From: JBFLVU01 sp037444825
Lineage (GTDB): Bacteria > Acidobacteriota > UBA4820 > DSQY01
Assembly (NCBI GenBank): GCA_037444825.1
Contig: JBBILR010000001.1
Span: forward strand, 133,885-197,884
Length of the DNA: 64,000 bases
Direction of reading: 5' to 3'
A program made the translations under genes and the position numbers. The first letter of the stretch is position 1. Each line of letters begins with the position of its first letter. Of this stretch, positions 26,111 through 33,794 are shown in pieces. The notes below the pieces were generated by a model. It was not told the DNA's origin. It saw only the letters and a list, made by a program, of their open reading frames with translations, and did no database searches.

Positions 26111-27022
26111 TCAATGGCCGCGGAAGAAGAGGTTCTTGAGGACCAATAGGGTCATGGAGGGGCTTTCGAGCATCCGGCGCCGCAGGTAGGCGATGGCGTC
26201 GTCCCAGTCGTGGGCGAAGGGGACGTAAAGGCGGACCTTTTCCCCGGAGGCCACCAGCTCCCGGTGGAGCTTCTCCCGGGGGACACCCAACAGCATCTGG
26301 AATTCGTACCGCTCCTTGGGGATGCCTTTTCGGGCGATGAGGTCCCTGGCCTTTTGGACGTACTCCACGTCGTGGGTGGCGATGCAGACGTAGTGGCCGC
26401 GGTCGAAGAGCTTCTCGATGAGGCGAAGGAGGTTCTCCTTCATCTCCCGCCGCTGGGTGTAGGCCCGGTCCCCCGGCACGTTGTAGATGCCGATGCAGGC
26501 CCGGACGTGGGCCTGCAGCCCGTCCAGGCGGTCCACGTCGTCCAGTGTCCGGAAGAGGCGGGATTGCAGGACGGTGCCCAGGACGGGGTACCTGGGTTTG
26601 AGGCTCCGGTAGAGGTCCAGCGTGAAGTCGGTGAGGTCCGTGTCCTCCATGTCCACGGTGAGGCCCCGCCCGGCGGCCTGGCAGGCGGCGGCCAGCTCCT
26701 CGATGTTCCGGCGGCAGAGGTCGGGGCTGACGTAGAAGCCGAAGTGGCCCGGCTTGATGGAGAGGGTGCAGTGGGGCCGGTCCCGGATGGCCTCCAGGGC
26801 CCTCAAGTAGTTCTCCACCGCCTGGCGAACCTTGGCCTCCGTCTTCTCCGCCTCCCCCAAAACGTCCAGCGTGGAGAGAACGCCTTTTTCGCGGAAGAGG
26901 CGGTCGGCGGTCTCCAGGCCCTTTTCCAGCGAGTCCCCCGAGACGTAGGGCGCGGCGAAGATCCGGACCAGCCGGCCGGGGATCCAGTTCACCACCGACT
27001 TTTTCACGTCGTAGAAGGACAT
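26111..27022 (-). CDS. proline dehydrogenase (monofunctional)
   Basis: A 303-residue FAD enzyme oxidising proline to pyrroline-5-carboxylate, like PutB/PrnD rather than the long PutA. Typical segments are TLDVLGE near 52, TVDMEDTDLTDFTLDLY near 123, FQMLLGVPREKL near 246 and RLYVPFAHDWDDAIAYLRRR near 267, the usual C-terminal substrate-binding region. No P5C dehydrogenase is adjacent. Ornithine aminotransferase at 55.8 kb also yields P5C. It is convergent with dinG (13 bp) and divergent from the DUF1015 gene. A TATACT at 27070-27065 may be its -10. Confidence 0.9.
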   Translation of the reverse strand: MSFYDVKKSVVNWIPGRLVRIFAAPYVSGDSLEKGLETADRLFREKGVLSTLDVLGEAEKTEAKVRQAVENYLRALEAIRDRPHCTLSIKPGHFGFYVSPDLCRRNIEELAAACQAAGRGLTVDMEDTDLTDFTLDLYRSLKPRYPVLGTVLQSRLFRTLDDVDRLDGLQAHVRACIGIYNVPGDRAYTQRREMKENLLRLIEKLFDRGHYVCIATHDVEYVQKARDLIARKGIPKERYEFQMLLGVPREKLHRELVASGEKVRLYVPFAHDWDDAIAYLRRRMLESPSMTLLVLKNLFFRGH

Positions 27023-27135
27023 GGTGGACTCCTCGAGAAGCCGGGGCCCGGCCCCGAAGGGCGGAGTATAGCACCGGCGGGAGGCCGTGGGGGTCCAGCC
27101 CCGAAAGGCCGGCGGGGGTGGGGGAAAAGCCCCCC

Positions 27136-27154
27136 GGGGCGGGAGGGGGGCGGG
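27136..27154 (+). promoter_or_regulatory. potential G-quadruplex upstream of the serine-synthesis promoter
   Basis: Four G-runs (4, 3, 6 and 3 G) separated by single bases (C, A, C), the pattern of a very stable parallel quadruplex. It ends five bases before the -35 of the DUF1015-serA-serC promoter. GC-rich DNA gives such runs by chance fairly often. Confidence 0.35.
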
Positions 27155-27159
27155 ACCGC

Positions 27160-27188
27160 TTGAAGGGATGGATTCCTTTCACTATCCT
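27160..27188 (+). promoter_or_regulatory. candidate promoter of DUF1015-serA-serC
   Basis: TTGAAG (27160-27165), a 17-bp spacer and TATCCT (27183-27188). It would give a leader of about 75 nt before the DUF1015 ATG. Confidence 0.45.
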
Positions 27189-27268
27189 GGCCCCTTCCGC
27201 CCCGGGGCCGGGTGCGGGCGCCCCGGGATCCGACTCCGAAGCACGCCCGCGAGAGGGCCCGTCCGATC

Positions 27269-28510
27269 ATGTCTCGCTTCCGTCCTTTCCGCGCCTACAG
27301 GCCCCGGCCCGAGCTGGCCGGGCGCATCGCCAGCCCCCCCTACGACGTCATCAGCTCCGAGGAGGCCCGGGAGATGGCCAGGGGGAACCCCTGGTCCTTC
27401 CTCCACGTCGGCAAGCCGGAGATCGACCTCGACCCCTCCGTCCCCCTGTACGACGACCGGGTGTACGCCAAGGGGGTGGAAAACCTCCGCCGCTTCATCG
27501 CCGAGGGGATCCTGGAAAAGGAACCCCAGCCCTGCTTTTACGTCTACCAGCAGCGCATGGGAGGCCACGTCCAGGCCGGTCTGGTGGGCCTGTGCTCCGT
27601 GCGGGAGTACGAGGAGGGCCTCATCAAGCGCCACGAGCACACCCGAAAGGACAAGGAGGACGACCGCACCCGCCACGTCAGGGAGCAGAACGCCAACGCG
27701 GAACCGGTCTTCCTGACCTACCGGGCCGTCCCCGCCATCGACGAGATCGTGGACCGCGCCCGCTCCTGCGACCCCGTCTACGACATCGTCACGGACGACG
27801 GCTTCGGCCATACCGTCTGGGTGGTGGCGGACGAGGAGGACATGGCGGAGCTCACCCGCCTCTTTGCCGAGAAGGTCCCGGCCCTCTACGTCGCCGACGG
27901 CCACCACCGCACCGCCGCCGCCGTCCGCACCGGCCAGGCGCTGAGGGCCCGCCACGGCGTCGGAAGCGGGGAGGAACCCTGGGAGTACTTCATGGCGGTG
28001 GTCTTCCCCCACGACCAGCTCCAGATTCTGGACTACAACCGCGTGGTGAAGGACCTGAACGGCCTCGCCCCCGAGGAGTTTCTCCGGAGGGCGGGGGAGC
28101 GCTTCGACGTGAGGGAGGCCTCCTCTCCCCGGCCCGAGGGGCCCGCCCGCTTCGGGATGTACCTGGGCGGCCGCTGGTACCGCCTGACGGCCAGGCCGGG
28201 CACCTACCCGGAGGGGCACCCCGTCCTGGGCCTCGACGTCTCCATTCTGCAGAACAACCTGTTGGGGCCGGTCCTCGGCATCGCCGACCCCCGAACCGAC
28301 AGGCGCATCGACTTCGTGGGGGGCATCCGGGGCCCCGTCGAGCTGGAAAAGCGGGTGAAGGAGGGGTGGGCCGTGGCCTTCGCCCTCCACCCCACGAGCC
28401 TGGACCAGCTCATGGCCGTGGCGGACGCCGGGGAGGTCATGCCGCCCAAGTCCACCTGGTTCGAGCCGAAGCTGCGCAGCGGCCTCCTCGTGCGCCTCAT
28501 CGAGGAATAG
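27269..28510 (+). CDS. DUF1015 family protein, possibly serine-pathway kinase or phosphatase
   Basis: A 413-residue cytoplasmic protein of the widespread but uncharacterised DUF1015 (COG4198) family. Family marks are ASPPYDVISSEEAR at 21-34, HEHTRKDKEDDR near 130 and ADGHHR at 209-214. DGHHR resembles the nucleotide-binding box of ParB/sulfiredoxin-fold enzymes, which include the free-serine kinases SerK and SbnI. It is followed by serA and serC on the same strand, while no serB is present in the window. A role in interconverting serine and phosphoserine is an inference. The start ATG 27269 is chosen because MSRFRPFRAYRP begins the family homology. Confidence 0.85.
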   Translation: MSRFRPFRAYRPRPELAGRIASPPYDVISSEEAREMARGNPWSFLHVGKPEIDLDPSVPLYDDRVYAKGVENLRRFIAEGILEKEPQPCFYVYQQRMGGHVQAGLVGLCSVREYEEGLIKRHEHTRKDKEDDRTRHVREQNANAEPVFLTYRAVPAIDEIVDRARSCDPVYDIVTDDGFGHTVWVVADEEDMAELTRLFAEKVPALYVADGHHRTAAAVRTGQALRARHGVGSGEEPWEYFMAVVFPHDQLQILDYNRVVKDLNGLAPEEFLRRAGERFDVREASSPRPEGPARFGMYLGGRWYRLTARPGTYPEGHPVLGLDVSILQNNLLGPVLGIADPRTDRRIDFVGGIRGPVELEKRVKEGWAVAFALHPTSLDQLMAVADAGEVMPPKSTWFEPKLRSGLLVRLIEE

Positions 28511-28601
28511 CCCGGGGAGGAGGCGGGGGACCGGATCGGGGGGGCGCCGCGGGACCGCGATCCGCTCGGGCCGCTCCTTTCCTCGGATGGAGGGTGAATC
28601 C

Positions 28602-29471
28602 ATGAAGATCCTAATCGCGGACGCGTTCGACAAGAGTCTTCCCAAGCGCCTCGAGACCTTCGGAGAGGTCTTCGAGGACATGGCGCGGCTTCCGGAGGCC
28701 GAGGTCCTCCTCATCCGCTCCAAGACCAAGGTCACCCCGGAACTCCTCGAGAAGGCCCCCCGGCTGAAACTCGTCATCCGGGGCGGGGTGGGCCTGGACA
28801 ACGTCAACCTCCCGGCCTGCCAGGCGCGGGGGATCGAGGTCCTCAACACCCCCGAGGCCTCCTCGGTGGCCGTGGCCGAGCTGGCCCTCGCCCTCATGCT
28901 GGCCATTCCCAACCGCCTGGTGGAAGCCCACAACTCCATGAAGGAAGGCAAGTGGCTCAAGAAGGAGCTCAAGCGCACCGAGCTCTTCGGAAAGACGCTG
29001 GGGCTTTTCGGCGTGGGGCGGATCGGGACGGAAGTGGCCCGCCGGGCCGCCGCCTTCGGCATGACGGTTCTCGCCTTCGACCCCTACCTGAAAGAGCATC
29101 CGGTGGCCCGTCTGGTCTCCCGGGACGAACTCCTGGCCTCCTCCGACTACATCTCCTTCCACACCCCCCTCACCGACGAGACCCGGGGGATGGTGAACGG
29201 GGCCCTGATCGCCAAGATGAAGGACGGCGTCGTCCTCATCAACACCGGAAGGGCCAAGGTGATCGACGAGGCGGCCCTGGCGGAGGCCTTGAGGAGCGGC
29301 AAGGTGGCGGCGTACGGCACCGACGTGTGGCCCAGCGACCCGCCGCCGCCGGACTGCCCCCTTCTTTCGGCCCCCAACGTCCTCATGACCCCCCACATCG
29401 GGGCCTCCTCCAAGGAGAACCTGCTCCGGATCGGCGACATCGTCGTGGAGATCCTTTCCAGGCGGAAGTGA
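28602..29471 (+). CDS. serA: D-3-phosphoglycerate dehydrogenase-like 2-hydroxyacid dehydrogenase (short, no ACT)
   Basis: A 289-residue NAD-dependent dehydrogenase of the first step of serine synthesis (3-phosphoglycerate to phosphohydroxypyruvate). Rossmann motif GVGRIG is at 137-142. Catalytic Arg217 (NTGRAK) and His265 (TPHIGASS) are present, but the usual catalytic Glu is Asp246 (WPSDPP). It ends after the core, so the C-terminal ACT domains through which E. coli SerA senses serine are absent. The start ATG 28602 has GGAGGG eight bases upstream; an ATG five codons earlier lacks one. It is followed by serC after 70 bp, which supports the assignment over other 2-hydroxyacid dehydrogenases. 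Confidence 0.85.
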   Translation: MKILIADAFDKSLPKRLETFGEVFEDMARLPEAEVLLIRSKTKVTPELLEKAPRLKLVIRGGVGLDNVNLPACQARGIEVLNTPEASSVAVAELALALMLAIPNRLVEAHNSMKEGKWLKKELKRTELFGKTLGLFGVGRIGTEVARRAAAFGMTVLAFDPYLKEHPVARLVSRDELLASSDYISFHTPLTDETRGMVNGALIAKMKDGVVLINTGRAKVIDEAALAEALRSGKVAAYGTDVWPSDPPPPDCPLLSAPNVLMTPHIGASSKENLLRIGDIVVEILSRRK

Positions 29472-29541
29472 ACGAGGCGCGGTCAAGGCCCCGAAGGCGG
29501 GATCTTTCCATCCCGGAATTCGGGCGACAGGAGAGTGCAAG

Positions 29542-30639
29542 ATGGCGAAACGGGTGATCAATTTCTACGCGGGACCGGCGGGCCTTCCCCTGCCGGCGCT
29601 GGAACGTGCTCAGGCCGAACTCCTCGACTTCGAGGGGACCGGCATGTCGGTGATGGAGATCTCCCACCGGGCGAAGGAGTACGACGCCGTCCACAACGAA
29701 GCCATCGCCCTGGTGAAGGAGCTCCTGAACGTTCCGGACAATTACAAGGTTCTCCTTCTTCAGGGAGGCGGGAACCTCCAGTTCGCCATGCTCCCCATGA
29801 ACATCCTGTGGGGGGGGCGCAAGGCGGACTACATCATCACCGGCTCCTGGGCCAAGAAGGCCCACAAGGAGGCCGCCATCGTCGCCGGCGACGCCGCCCG
29901 GGTGGCCGCCTCCACGGAGGCGGAGAAGTTTAGGCGTCTCCCGAGGCCGGAAGAGATCCAGATCCACGACGATTCGACGTACGTCCACATCTGCACCAAC
30001 AACACCATCTACGGCACCCAGTGGAAGACGTGGCCCGACACCCACGGCATCCCGCTGGCGGCGGACATGTCCAGCGACTTCATGTGGCGCCCCTTCGACG
30101 TGAAACCCTTCGGCTTCATTTACGCCGGCGCCCAAAAGAACCTGGGGCCGTCGGGCTTGGTGGTGGCGCTGATCCGCGAGGACTTCCTCGCCATGTGCAA
30201 CGACCAGCTCCCCACCATGCTGCGGTACAGGATCCACGCGGAGAAGAACAGCCTCTTCAACACCCCTCCCTGCTTCTCCATCTACATCCTGAGAAACGTC
30301 CTCAGCTACAATAAGCAGATCGGCGGTTTGGAGGTGATCTACAAGAACAACCTCAAGAAGGGCGAGCTCCTCTACGGCTGTATCGACCGCCACGCGGGCT
30401 TCTACCGGCCCTGGGTCACGGTGAAGGAGGACCGTTCGTACATGAACGTGGACTTCTTCCTGCCCACGGAGGAGCTCACCCAGAAGTTCATCGCCGAGGC
30501 GAAGGAGAACGGCATGGTGGGCCTCAAAGGCTACCGCGACCTCGGCGGCATCCGCGTCTCCATGTACAACGCCGTCACCGTCCCCCAGATCGAGACCCTG
30601 GTCTCCTTCATGGAGGAGTTCGTCCGGAAGAACGGGTGA
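29542..30639 (+). CDS. serC: phosphoserine aminotransferase
   Basis: A 365-residue PLP enzyme converting phosphohydroxypyruvate and glutamate to O-phosphoserine. The N-terminal NFYAGPAGLPLPALERAQ and GMSVMEISHRAKEY are class V SerC signatures. The PLP lysine lies in AGAQKNLGPSG near residue 198, and SSDFMWRPFDV precedes it. It starts after ACAGGAGAGTGCAAG and ends before an intrinsic terminator, so it is the last gene of the serine group. Confidence 0.95.
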   Translation: MAKRVINFYAGPAGLPLPALERAQAELLDFEGTGMSVMEISHRAKEYDAVHNEAIALVKELLNVPDNYKVLLLQGGGNLQFAMLPMNILWGGRKADYIITGSWAKKAHKEAAIVAGDAARVAASTEAEKFRRLPRPEEIQIHDDSTYVHICTNNTIYGTQWKTWPDTHGIPLAADMSSDFMWRPFDVKPFGFIYAGAQKNLGPSGLVVALIREDFLAMCNDQLPTMLRYRIHAEKNSLFNTPPCFSIYILRNVLSYNKQIGGLEVIYKNNLKKGELLYGCIDRHAGFYRPWVTVKEDRSYMNVDFFLPTEELTQKFIAEAKENGMVGLKGYRDLGGIRVSMYNAVTVPQIETLVSFMEEFVRKNG

Positions 30640-30660
30640 CCCCCTTTCGTCCGCAGGAGC

Positions 30661-30690
30661 GGGCCGTCCGCCGGGGCGCGGACGGCCCGT
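30661..30690 (+). terminator. intrinsic terminator after serC
   Basis: An 11-bp perfect stem (30661-30671 with 30678-30688) with a six-base loop, then GTTCCTT, 21 bp after the serC stop. The T-run is short. Confidence 0.7.
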
Positions 30691-30727
30691 TCCTTCCGGG
30701 CCGGGATAGTCGTTCCGCGGAGGGGCC

Positions 30728-32071
30728 TTGGCCGGGGGCGAGGAACCGAAAGCGCTGAGCGGGAGGGCGATCTTTCGCTTCTGGGCCCCCCTGGCGCTCA
30801 CGTGGCTCATGATGGCCGTGGAAGGGCCGTACCTGGCGGCCCTCATGGCGCGCCTTCCCCACCCGAAAGCAAACCTGGCGGCCTACGGGGTGGCCTTTTT
30901 CCTGGCCATGCTCTTCGAGTCCCCCATCATCATGATGCTCAGCGCCGCCACGGCGCTGGCCGCCGGCCGGGAGAGCACCCGCCGCCTCTGGAAATTCGAC
31001 GTCCTCCTCGCCGCCGGCAGCACGTCGCTGATGGCCCTCCTGACCCTTCCCGGGGTCTTTTCCGTTTTCGCGTTCCGGGTTCTGGGGCTTCCGGAGGAGG
31101 TGGCCTCCCTGGCCCACAGGGCCCTCGCCGTCCTTCTTCCCTGGCCCATGGCCATCGGGCTTCGCCGCTTCTACAACGGCGTCGTCATTCGGAGCGGGCG
31201 CACCCGGCTCGTCACGGCGGGGACGGTGGTCCGGCTCGCCGTCATGGGAAGCGCCATGGTGTTCTTCGGGGAGGTTCTCGAGGTGGACGGAGCGGTGGCC
31301 GGGGCGGCGGCCCTCTCCAGCGGGGTGGTGGCGGAGGCTCTGGCCAGCCGCATCATGGCCGCGCGCGCCCTGTCCGCCCTTCGGGCCGTCCCCGACCGGG
31401 AGGAAGCCCCTTCCTACGCCCAAATCGCCCGTTTCTATTACCCCTTGGCCCTTACGGCGGTGCTCTTTCTCGCCGTCAACCCATTGGTGACCCTCTTCCT
31501 GGGCCGGAGCCGCATGGCGCTGGAGTCGCTGGCGGTCCTTCCGGTGGTGAACGCCCTGGGCTTTCTCTTCGGGAGCGCCGGGATCGCCTACCAGGAGGTC
31601 GCCATCGCCCTGCTGGGTAGAAGGAAGGAGCACTACGGGGAACTCCTGCGCTTCGCCTCCAGGCTGGGTGCCGTCCTGGTGCTCCTCTTCGCCCTCCTGG
31701 TCTTCACCCCCCTCAGCCGGATCTGGTTCCAGGGGGTGTCGGGGCTGAGGGAGGACCTGCTGGCCCTGGCGGTTCCGGCGGCCCGGATCCTTCTTTTTCA
31801 GCCGGCCCTCACGCTGGCGTTGGGGTTCTTGCGGGCGGTCCTGGTGGTGGAAGGGGACACGCGGCCGGCCACCTGGGCCACCCTCTGGGAGGTGGGGGGC
31901 ATCGTGGCCGTCCTCTTCGCAGGGGTGGTCCTCCTCGACGGCGTGGGGGCGTTGGTAGCCTCCGCCGCCTACGTTCTGGGAAGGGCCGCCGGGGTTCTCC
32001 GCATGGTTCCCCCCGTCAAGCGGAGCTTGGCCTCCGTGGGGATGGGACCGTGGGGGAAACCCCTCCCGTGA
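30728..32071 (+). CDS. ANKH/MOP-flippase-like multi-span membrane protein
   Basis: A 447-residue protein with about twelve hydrophobic segments in two repeats. FRFWAPLALTWLMM starts the first half and ARFYYPLALTAVLFLAVNP the second. Overall spacing resembles the progressive-ankylosis (ANKH) branch of the MOP superfamily (MATE and Wzx relatives), which exports small anions such as pyrophosphate or citrate; this link is by eye. The substrate is unknown. The probable start is TTG at 30728 with GGAGGGG close upstream; the first ATG is about 28 codons in and would lose the first span. No partner gene is adjacent. Confidence 0.65.
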   Translation: MAGGEEPKALSGRAIFRFWAPLALTWLMMAVEGPYLAALMARLPHPKANLAAYGVAFFLAMLFESPIIMMLSAATALAAGRESTRRLWKFDVLLAAGSTSLMALLTLPGVFSVFAFRVLGLPEEVASLAHRALAVLLPWPMAIGLRRFYNGVVIRSGRTRLVTAGTVVRLAVMGSAMVFFGEVLEVDGAVAGAAALSSGVVAEALASRIMAARALSALRAVPDREEAPSYAQIARFYYPLALTAVLFLAVNPLVTLFLGRSRMALESLAVLPVVNALGFLFGSAGIAYQEVAIALLGRRKEHYGELLRFASRLGAVLVLLFALLVFTPLSRIWFQGVSGLREDLLALAVPAARILLFQPALTLALGFLRAVLVVEGDTRPATWATLWEVGGIVAVLFAGVVLLDGVGALVASAAYVLGRAAGVLRMVPPVKRSLASVGMGPWGKPLP

Positions 32072-32193
32072 GGGAAACGGCTCGGTCCTTTCGGGCAATA
32101 TGATGAATAGCATGATGAATCAAGACCGAAAAAGCTCTGCTGAAGCGAAGTGCAGGATGCTGGAGGGCCAATCCCTTTCAAGGGCTTGGCCCT

Positions 32194-32214
32194 TTCTCCA
32201 CAGGGTTATCCACA
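32194..32214 (+). promoter_or_regulatory. tandem DnaA-box-like nonamers
   Basis: TTCTCCACA (32194-32202, one mismatch) and the perfect consensus TTATCCACA (32206-32214), same orientation, start points 12 bp apart. They may bind DnaA. Whether this is an origin, a titration site or chance is open. Confidence 0.4.
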
Positions 32215-32334
32215 GACTCTTGCACAGTTTCGGTGGAAAGGCGGGGGCGGGGAAAGCACCGTTTCACCGGTGTTTCACGGCCTGAAGACGGGAACGGCCG
32301 TGCCGGGCCCCATGGGGAGGAGAAGAATCGGTGG

Positions 32335-32379
32335 AAAAAAGCCGAACGCCCCCTTCCCCTCCGGGGGGGCGGGAAGGGG
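32335..32379 (-). terminator. intrinsic terminator downstream of slyD
   Basis: Minus strand: 9-bp stem CCCCTTCCC/GGGAAGGGG (32379-32371 with 32358-32350) with a GC-rich loop, followed after a nine-base gap by TTTTTT (32340-32335). It lies about 65 bp beyond the slyD stop. Confidence 0.5.
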
Positions 32380-32443
32380 CCGTTTCATCCCGGTCCTCCC
32401 TGGGGTTTCCCGGGCAAGGAGAGGGGAACGGCGTTCCCGCGAC

Positions 32444-32938
32444 TCAGTGGTGAGGGTGGCCGCCGGGACCGTGGATGTGCCCGTGGGCCTTCTCTTCTTC
32501 CGAGGCCTCTCGGACCTCCAGCACCCGGACGGCGAAGTGGAGGGTCTTGCCGGCCAGAGGATGGTTGCCGTCCAGCGTGACTTCGTTTTCGTCCACCGCC
32601 ACCACCTGGAAGGGAAGACGGGTGCCGTCCTCGAGGTGGGCCTCCAGCACCTGCCCTTCGGCGACGTCGAAGCCGAAGCGCTGGCGCTTTTCCTTGAAGA
32701 CCCGTTCGGGGTCGTGGGGACCGTACCCGTCCTCGGGAGCCACCACGAAGGTGCCGGTGTCGCCCGCCCGCTTTCCTTCCAGGGCGCGCTCCAAGCCGGG
32801 GATCACCTGGCCGCTGCCGTGGAGGTAGGAGAGGGGCTCGTCCCCTTCGCTGGTCTCGAAGACTTCCCCCTCTTGGAGGGAAAGGGTATAGTGAAGGGTG
32901 ACGACGCAACCGGGGCCGACGGGAATGGAATCGCTCAT
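32444..32938 (-). CDS. slyD: FKBP-type peptidyl-prolyl isomerase, SlyD-like
   Basis: A 164-residue cytoplasmic prolyl isomerase and chaperone. The FKBP part is split by an insert-in-flap domain, as in SlyD: residues 1-65 (LHYTLSLQEGEVFETSEGDEP), insert about 70-130, then VTLDGNHPLAGKTLHF. The His-rich tail HGHIHGPGGHPHH binds Ni2+ or Zn2+ in SlyD and can feed hydrogenase or urease maturation; no such genes are in the window. A GGAGG lies five bases upstream of the ATG. A TAAAAT at 33019-33014 could be its -10. Confidence 0.93.
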   Translation of the reverse strand: MSDSIPVGPGCVVTLHYTLSLQEGEVFETSEGDEPLSYLHGSGQVIPGLERALEGKRAGDTGTFVVAPEDGYGPHDPERVFKEKRQRFGFDVAEGQVLEAHLEDGTRLPFQVVAVDENEVTLDGNHPLAGKTLHFAVRVLEVREASEEEKAHGHIHGPGGHPHH

Positions 32939-33133
32939 GGGTCCTCCCGAACCGGGGAAGGGGCTCGCTCGCGGCGCCGATCCCCATGAACGGGCACCCG
33001 ATGGAGCTGGCCCATTTTACCTCAGGAGGAGCAAAGGGGAAAGGGGGCCAGGAATAGCCGTCTCGCAGGCGGCGTTCGGTCCCTTTCGCCGAAGGAACGG
33101 GGGCACGCCGCCCCCTTGGCAAGGAGAGACGTC

Positions 33134-33712
33134 ATGAAGGTCCTGGTGGTCTACGCCCATCCCAACCCCTTGAGTTTCAACCACGCCCTGCTCGAAACGG
33201 TGGCCGCCGGCCTCCGGGAGGCGGGTCACGAGGTCCGGGTCAAGGACCTCTACGCCGAGAAACCCAAGGTGACCCTCGATGCCGAGGACTTTCAGGGGAT
33301 CCTCGCCGGAAGGGTTCCGGAAGACATCCGCAGGGAGCAGGCGGAGGTGGCGTGGGCCGAGGGGCTGGTCTTCGTCTATCCCGTCTGGTGGTTCTCCATG
33401 CCCGCCATCCTCAAGGGGTGGATCGACCGGGTCTTTCTCAACGGATTCGCCTTTGAAATCGGCCCCGAAGGTCCGCGGGGGCTCCTTTCCCACCGAAAGG
33501 CCCTGGTCTTCACCACCACCGGCGGCCTCGAGGAGGCCTACGCCCAGGGCAACGGCCGGGAACTCCTCCTGAGGCCCATGACCGACGGCGTCCTCCGCTT
33601 CTGCGGCATCGGGGAGGTTTCCGCCAAGGTCTTCTACGGCGTCCCGTCCGCCACGGAGAACCAGCGGAAGGCCATGCTGGCCCAAGCCGCCGGCCTGGCC
33701 GCGGCCTTCTAG
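33134..33712 (+). CDS. flavodoxin-fold NAD(P)H oxidoreductase (NQO1/KefF type)
   Basis: A 192-residue FMN or FAD reductase. Characteristic parts are VVYAHPNPLSFNHALLE at residues 5-21, the flavin-contact segment VYPVWWFSMPAILKGWIDRV near 82-101 and FTTTGG near 126. Relatives are quinone reductases or ancillary subunits of KefC; no Kef channel gene is near. Start ATG 33134 has AAGGAGA seven bases upstream; an earlier in-frame start is inferior. Confidence 0.87.
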   Translation: MKVLVVYAHPNPLSFNHALLETVAAGLREAGHEVRVKDLYAEKPKVTLDAEDFQGILAGRVPEDIRREQAEVAWAEGLVFVYPVWWFSMPAILKGWIDRVFLNGFAFEIGPEGPRGLLSHRKALVFTTTGGLEEAYAQGNGRELLLRPMTDGVLRFCGIGEVSAKVFYGVPSATENQRKAMLAQAAGLAAAF

Positions 33713-33794
33713 GGGGGCGTTGCCGCGCCCGTGGGGTGAGGAAGGGGAGAAGGGCCGATCCTTCCGAGCCGCTGAGAGTGGGGGAGGACAGGGC

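Larger units (their letters stand above)
32072..32443 (+). other. 372-bp non-coding region with DnaA-box-like sites
   Basis: Between the ANKH-like gene and slyD no coding frame stands out. The first 60 bp are relatively AT-rich and hold a direct repeat ATGATGAAT (32100-32108 and 32112-32120). Then come a small hairpin (AAGGGC/GCCCTT, 32180-32194), two DnaA-box-like nonamers (32194-32214) and, nearer slyD, the slyD terminator. Neither flanking gene is one usually found beside oriC. Confidence 0.5.

Noticed and set aside
32206..32214. Declaring the DnaA box region the chromosomal origin
   Set aside because: Only one perfect and one near-perfect box are seen, the AT-rich part is short, and no dnaA, dnaN, gidA or rpmH is adjacent. 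Kept only as a candidate.
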